The notes beneath the pieces were generated by a model. The model ran no database searches, was not told the origin of the DNA, and saw only the letters and a list, made by a program, of their open reading frames with translations. This document shows, piece after piece, positions 5,265-6,827 of a stretch of 6,827 nt of DNA; within the stretch, counting starts at the first letter, position 1, and the number at the start of each line of letters is the position of its first letter. Where the stretch lies: NCBI GenBank assembly GCA_017518025.1, contig JAFWWR010000130.1, positions 1 through 6,827 on the forward strand, written 5' to 3'. The stretch is from Clostridia bacterium (GTDB lineage: Bacteria > Bacillota > Clostridia > Oscillospirales > CAG-272). A program made the position numbers and the translations under genes.

Positions 5265-6827
5265 ATGGAGAAAAAGCGCACGCTTGCGGAAAAGATAATC
5301 GACGCGCACATCGTTGACGGGATAAGCGAAAAAGGGACCGAGATCGGCCTCCGGATCGACCAGACGCTGACTCAGGACGCCACGGGAACCATGGCGTATC
5401 TTGAATTCGAGGCAATGGGGATCCCCCGCGTCAGAACGGAGAAGTCCGTCGCGTACATAGACCACAACACGCTCCAGTCCGGCTTTGAGAACGCCGACGA
5501 CCACAGATTCATCGGCTCCGTGGCGAAGAAGCACGGCATCTACTTCAGCAGACCCGGAAACGGCATCTGCCACCAGGTCCATCTTGAACGCTTCGGCGTG
5601 CCGGGCAAGACGCTGATCGGCTCCGACAGCCACACGCCCACCTGCGGCGGCATCGGCATGCTCGCCATCGGCGCGGGCGGTCTCGACGTGGCGGTAGCTA
5701 TGGGCGGCGGCGCGTACTATATCACCTACCCGAAGATCGTAAACGTAAAACTCAGCGGAAAACTCCGGGACTGGGTATCTGCCAAGGACGTTATCCTCGA
5801 AGTTCTCCGGATTATGAGCGTCAAAGGCGGCGTCGGTAATATAATCGAGTATTCCGGAGAGGGCGTCGGTACTCTTTCCGTTCCCGAGAGGGCGACGATC
5901 ACGAATATGGGCGCCGAACTCGGCGCAACGACTTCGATCTTCCCGTCCGACGAGATCACGAGGCGTTTCCTCAAGGCGGAGGGACGCGAGAGCGACTACA
6001 CCCCGCTCAGCGCGGACGATGGAGCGGAGTACGACCGCGTGATCGAGATCGACCTGTCGACCCTCGAGCCAATGGCGGCGTGCCCGCATTCGCCCGACAA
6101 CGTGAAAAAGATCTCGGAGCTCTCCGGAATGAAGATCGATCAGGTCTGCATCGGTTCCTGCACCAACAGTTCCCTTTACGATATGATGAAGGTGGCGTAC
6201 ATCCTCGACGGGAAGACCGTCCATCCGGACGTGTCTCTCGCCATCGCGCCGGGATCGAAGCAGGTACTGCACATGATGACGAAGGGCGGGCTTCTCGACA
6301 AGATGATCGAGAGCGGCGCGAGGATCCTCGAGAGCGCCTGCGGTCCCTGCATCGGCATGGGGCAGTCGCCAAACTCAGGCGGGATCTCCCTCAGGACGTT
6401 CAACAGGAACTTCGAGGGACGCAGCGGGACGAAGGACGCGAAGATCTATCTCGTCTCCCCCGAGGTCGCCGCGGCGTCCGCGGTGCTCGGCCGTCTCGCC
6501 GATCCGCGCGAGATCGGCGCGCAGCCGAAGTTCGAGATACCGGATCTGTTCGACGTGAACGACAATATGATCGTTCCCCCGGCTACGGAGGAAGAAGCGC
6601 CGTCCGTCGAGGTGCTGAAGGGTCCGAACATCAAGGAATACCCGAAGACCACGCCGCTGAAGAACGAGATCTCCTGCAAATGCTCCCTCAAGGTGGGCGA
6701 CAACATCACCACGGATCACATAATGCCCGCGGGGGCGAAGATACTTCCCCTCCGCTCAAACGTGCCGGAGATATCGAAGCACTGCTTCACGGCGTGCGAT
6801 CCCGAATTTCCCGCAAGAGCGAAGGCG
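5265..6827 (+). CDS. Aconitate hydratase, single-chain Aquifex-type, C-terminus cut by window end
   Basis: Catalyses citrate to isocitrate through cis-aconitate with a [4Fe-4S] cluster, in the cytoplasm. The window holds 521 codons; the family is about 640-650 residues, so roughly 120 are missing. Cluster ligands are C299 (GSCTN), C359 and C362 (ACGPCIGMGQ). Residues matching those of mitochondrial aconitase include D66/H67, H103, the D121-S122-H123 motif (GSDSHTP), N214 and E218 (TNMGAELGATTS), and R381/R386 (RNFEGR). About residues 1-440 form the catalytic domains 1-3; a variable linker follows, and the swivel domain begins at about 467 with VGDNITTDHIMPAG (477-490). The size, the short linker and the GAKILPLRSN pattern point to the Aquifex-type branch rather than AcnA or AcnB; LeuC alone would lack the swivel domain. 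A related hydro-lyase such as homoaconitase is a less likely alternative. It is transcribed away from the ABC operon from its own promoter. The last visible residues continue in frame to the window edge. Confidence 0.93.
   Translation, partial: MEKKRTLAEKIIDAHIVDGISEKGTEIGLRIDQTLTQDATGTMAYLEFEAMGIPRVRTEKSVAYIDHNTLQSGFENADDHRFIGSVAKKHGIYFSRPGNGICHQVHLERFGVPGKTLIGSDSHTPTCGGIGMLAIGAGGLDVAVAMGGGAYYITYPKIVNVKLSGKLRDWVSAKDVILEVLRIMSVKGGVGNIIEYSGEGVGTLSVPERATITNMGAELGATTSIFPSDEITRRFLKAEGRESDYTPLSADDGAEYDRVIEIDLSTLEPMAACPHSPDNVKKISELSGMKIDQVCIGSCTNSSLYDMMKVAYILDGKTVHPDVSLAIAPGSKQVLHMMTKGGLLDKMIESGARILESACGPCIGMGQSPNSGGISLRTFNRNFEGRSGTKDAKIYLVSPEVAAASAVLGRLADPREIGAQPKFEIPDLFDVNDNMIVPPATEEEAPSVEVLKGPNIKEYPKTTPLKNEISCKCSLKVGDNITTDHIMPAGAKILPLRSNVPEISKHCFTACDPEFPARAKA

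Noticed and set aside
5235..6272. A 345-codon open frame antisense to aconitase
   Set aside because: It lies entirely opposite a well-supported enzyme, its translation is rich in Arg, Asp, Val and His with no recognisable domain, and it has no convincing ribosome site. GC-rich codon bias of aconitase explains the absence of stops.

Overview
The window looks like chromosomal DNA of a moderately GC-rich Firmicutes-type bacterium, most likely a member of Clostridia. This is an inference from three things: strong purine-rich ribosome binding sites, near-consensus sigma-A promoters, and protein types common in Clostridia (a SpoVB-like flippase, a NatA-type exporter cassette and a single-chain Aquifex-type aconitase). 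No mobile element, tRNA, rRNA or CRISPR array was seen. Both window ends cut through genes.

Layout: a divergent control region at about 5051-5264 separates two transcription units. Leftward (minus strand), a promoter at 5129-5101 drives a compact set: an ABC ATPase (5050-4076), a first ABC-2 type permease (4089-2785), a paralogous second permease (2771-1455) and a HAD-family phosphatase (1438-782). These four genes overlap by 14 bases or are separated by 13 and 16 bases, so they are probably co-transcribed and translationally coupled. After the phosphatase, a perfect 15-bp inverted repeat (751-712) forms a hairpin. Its 3' arm contains the Shine-Dalgarno sequence of the next minus-strand gene, a MATE/SpoVB-like flippase that starts with TTG at 703 and runs off the left edge. 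Rightward (plus strand), a promoter at 5196-5224 drives aconitate hydratase (5265 to beyond 6827), which lacks only part of its C-terminal swivel domain.

How the genes work together: the ATPase and the two permeases make one predicted exporter, with the two different permeases pairing as the membrane part; the substrate cannot be read from sequence. The phosphatase may be a housekeeping passenger. The flippase is another membrane export protein, probably for a lipid-linked cell-envelope precursor, but the hairpin suggests its expression is set separately. Aconitase belongs to the citrate-isocitrate step and is divergent, with no visible functional link.

Nothing in the window looks like a wholly new system. 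The most interesting element is the hairpin that can act as a terminator and also mask the flippase ribosome binding site.
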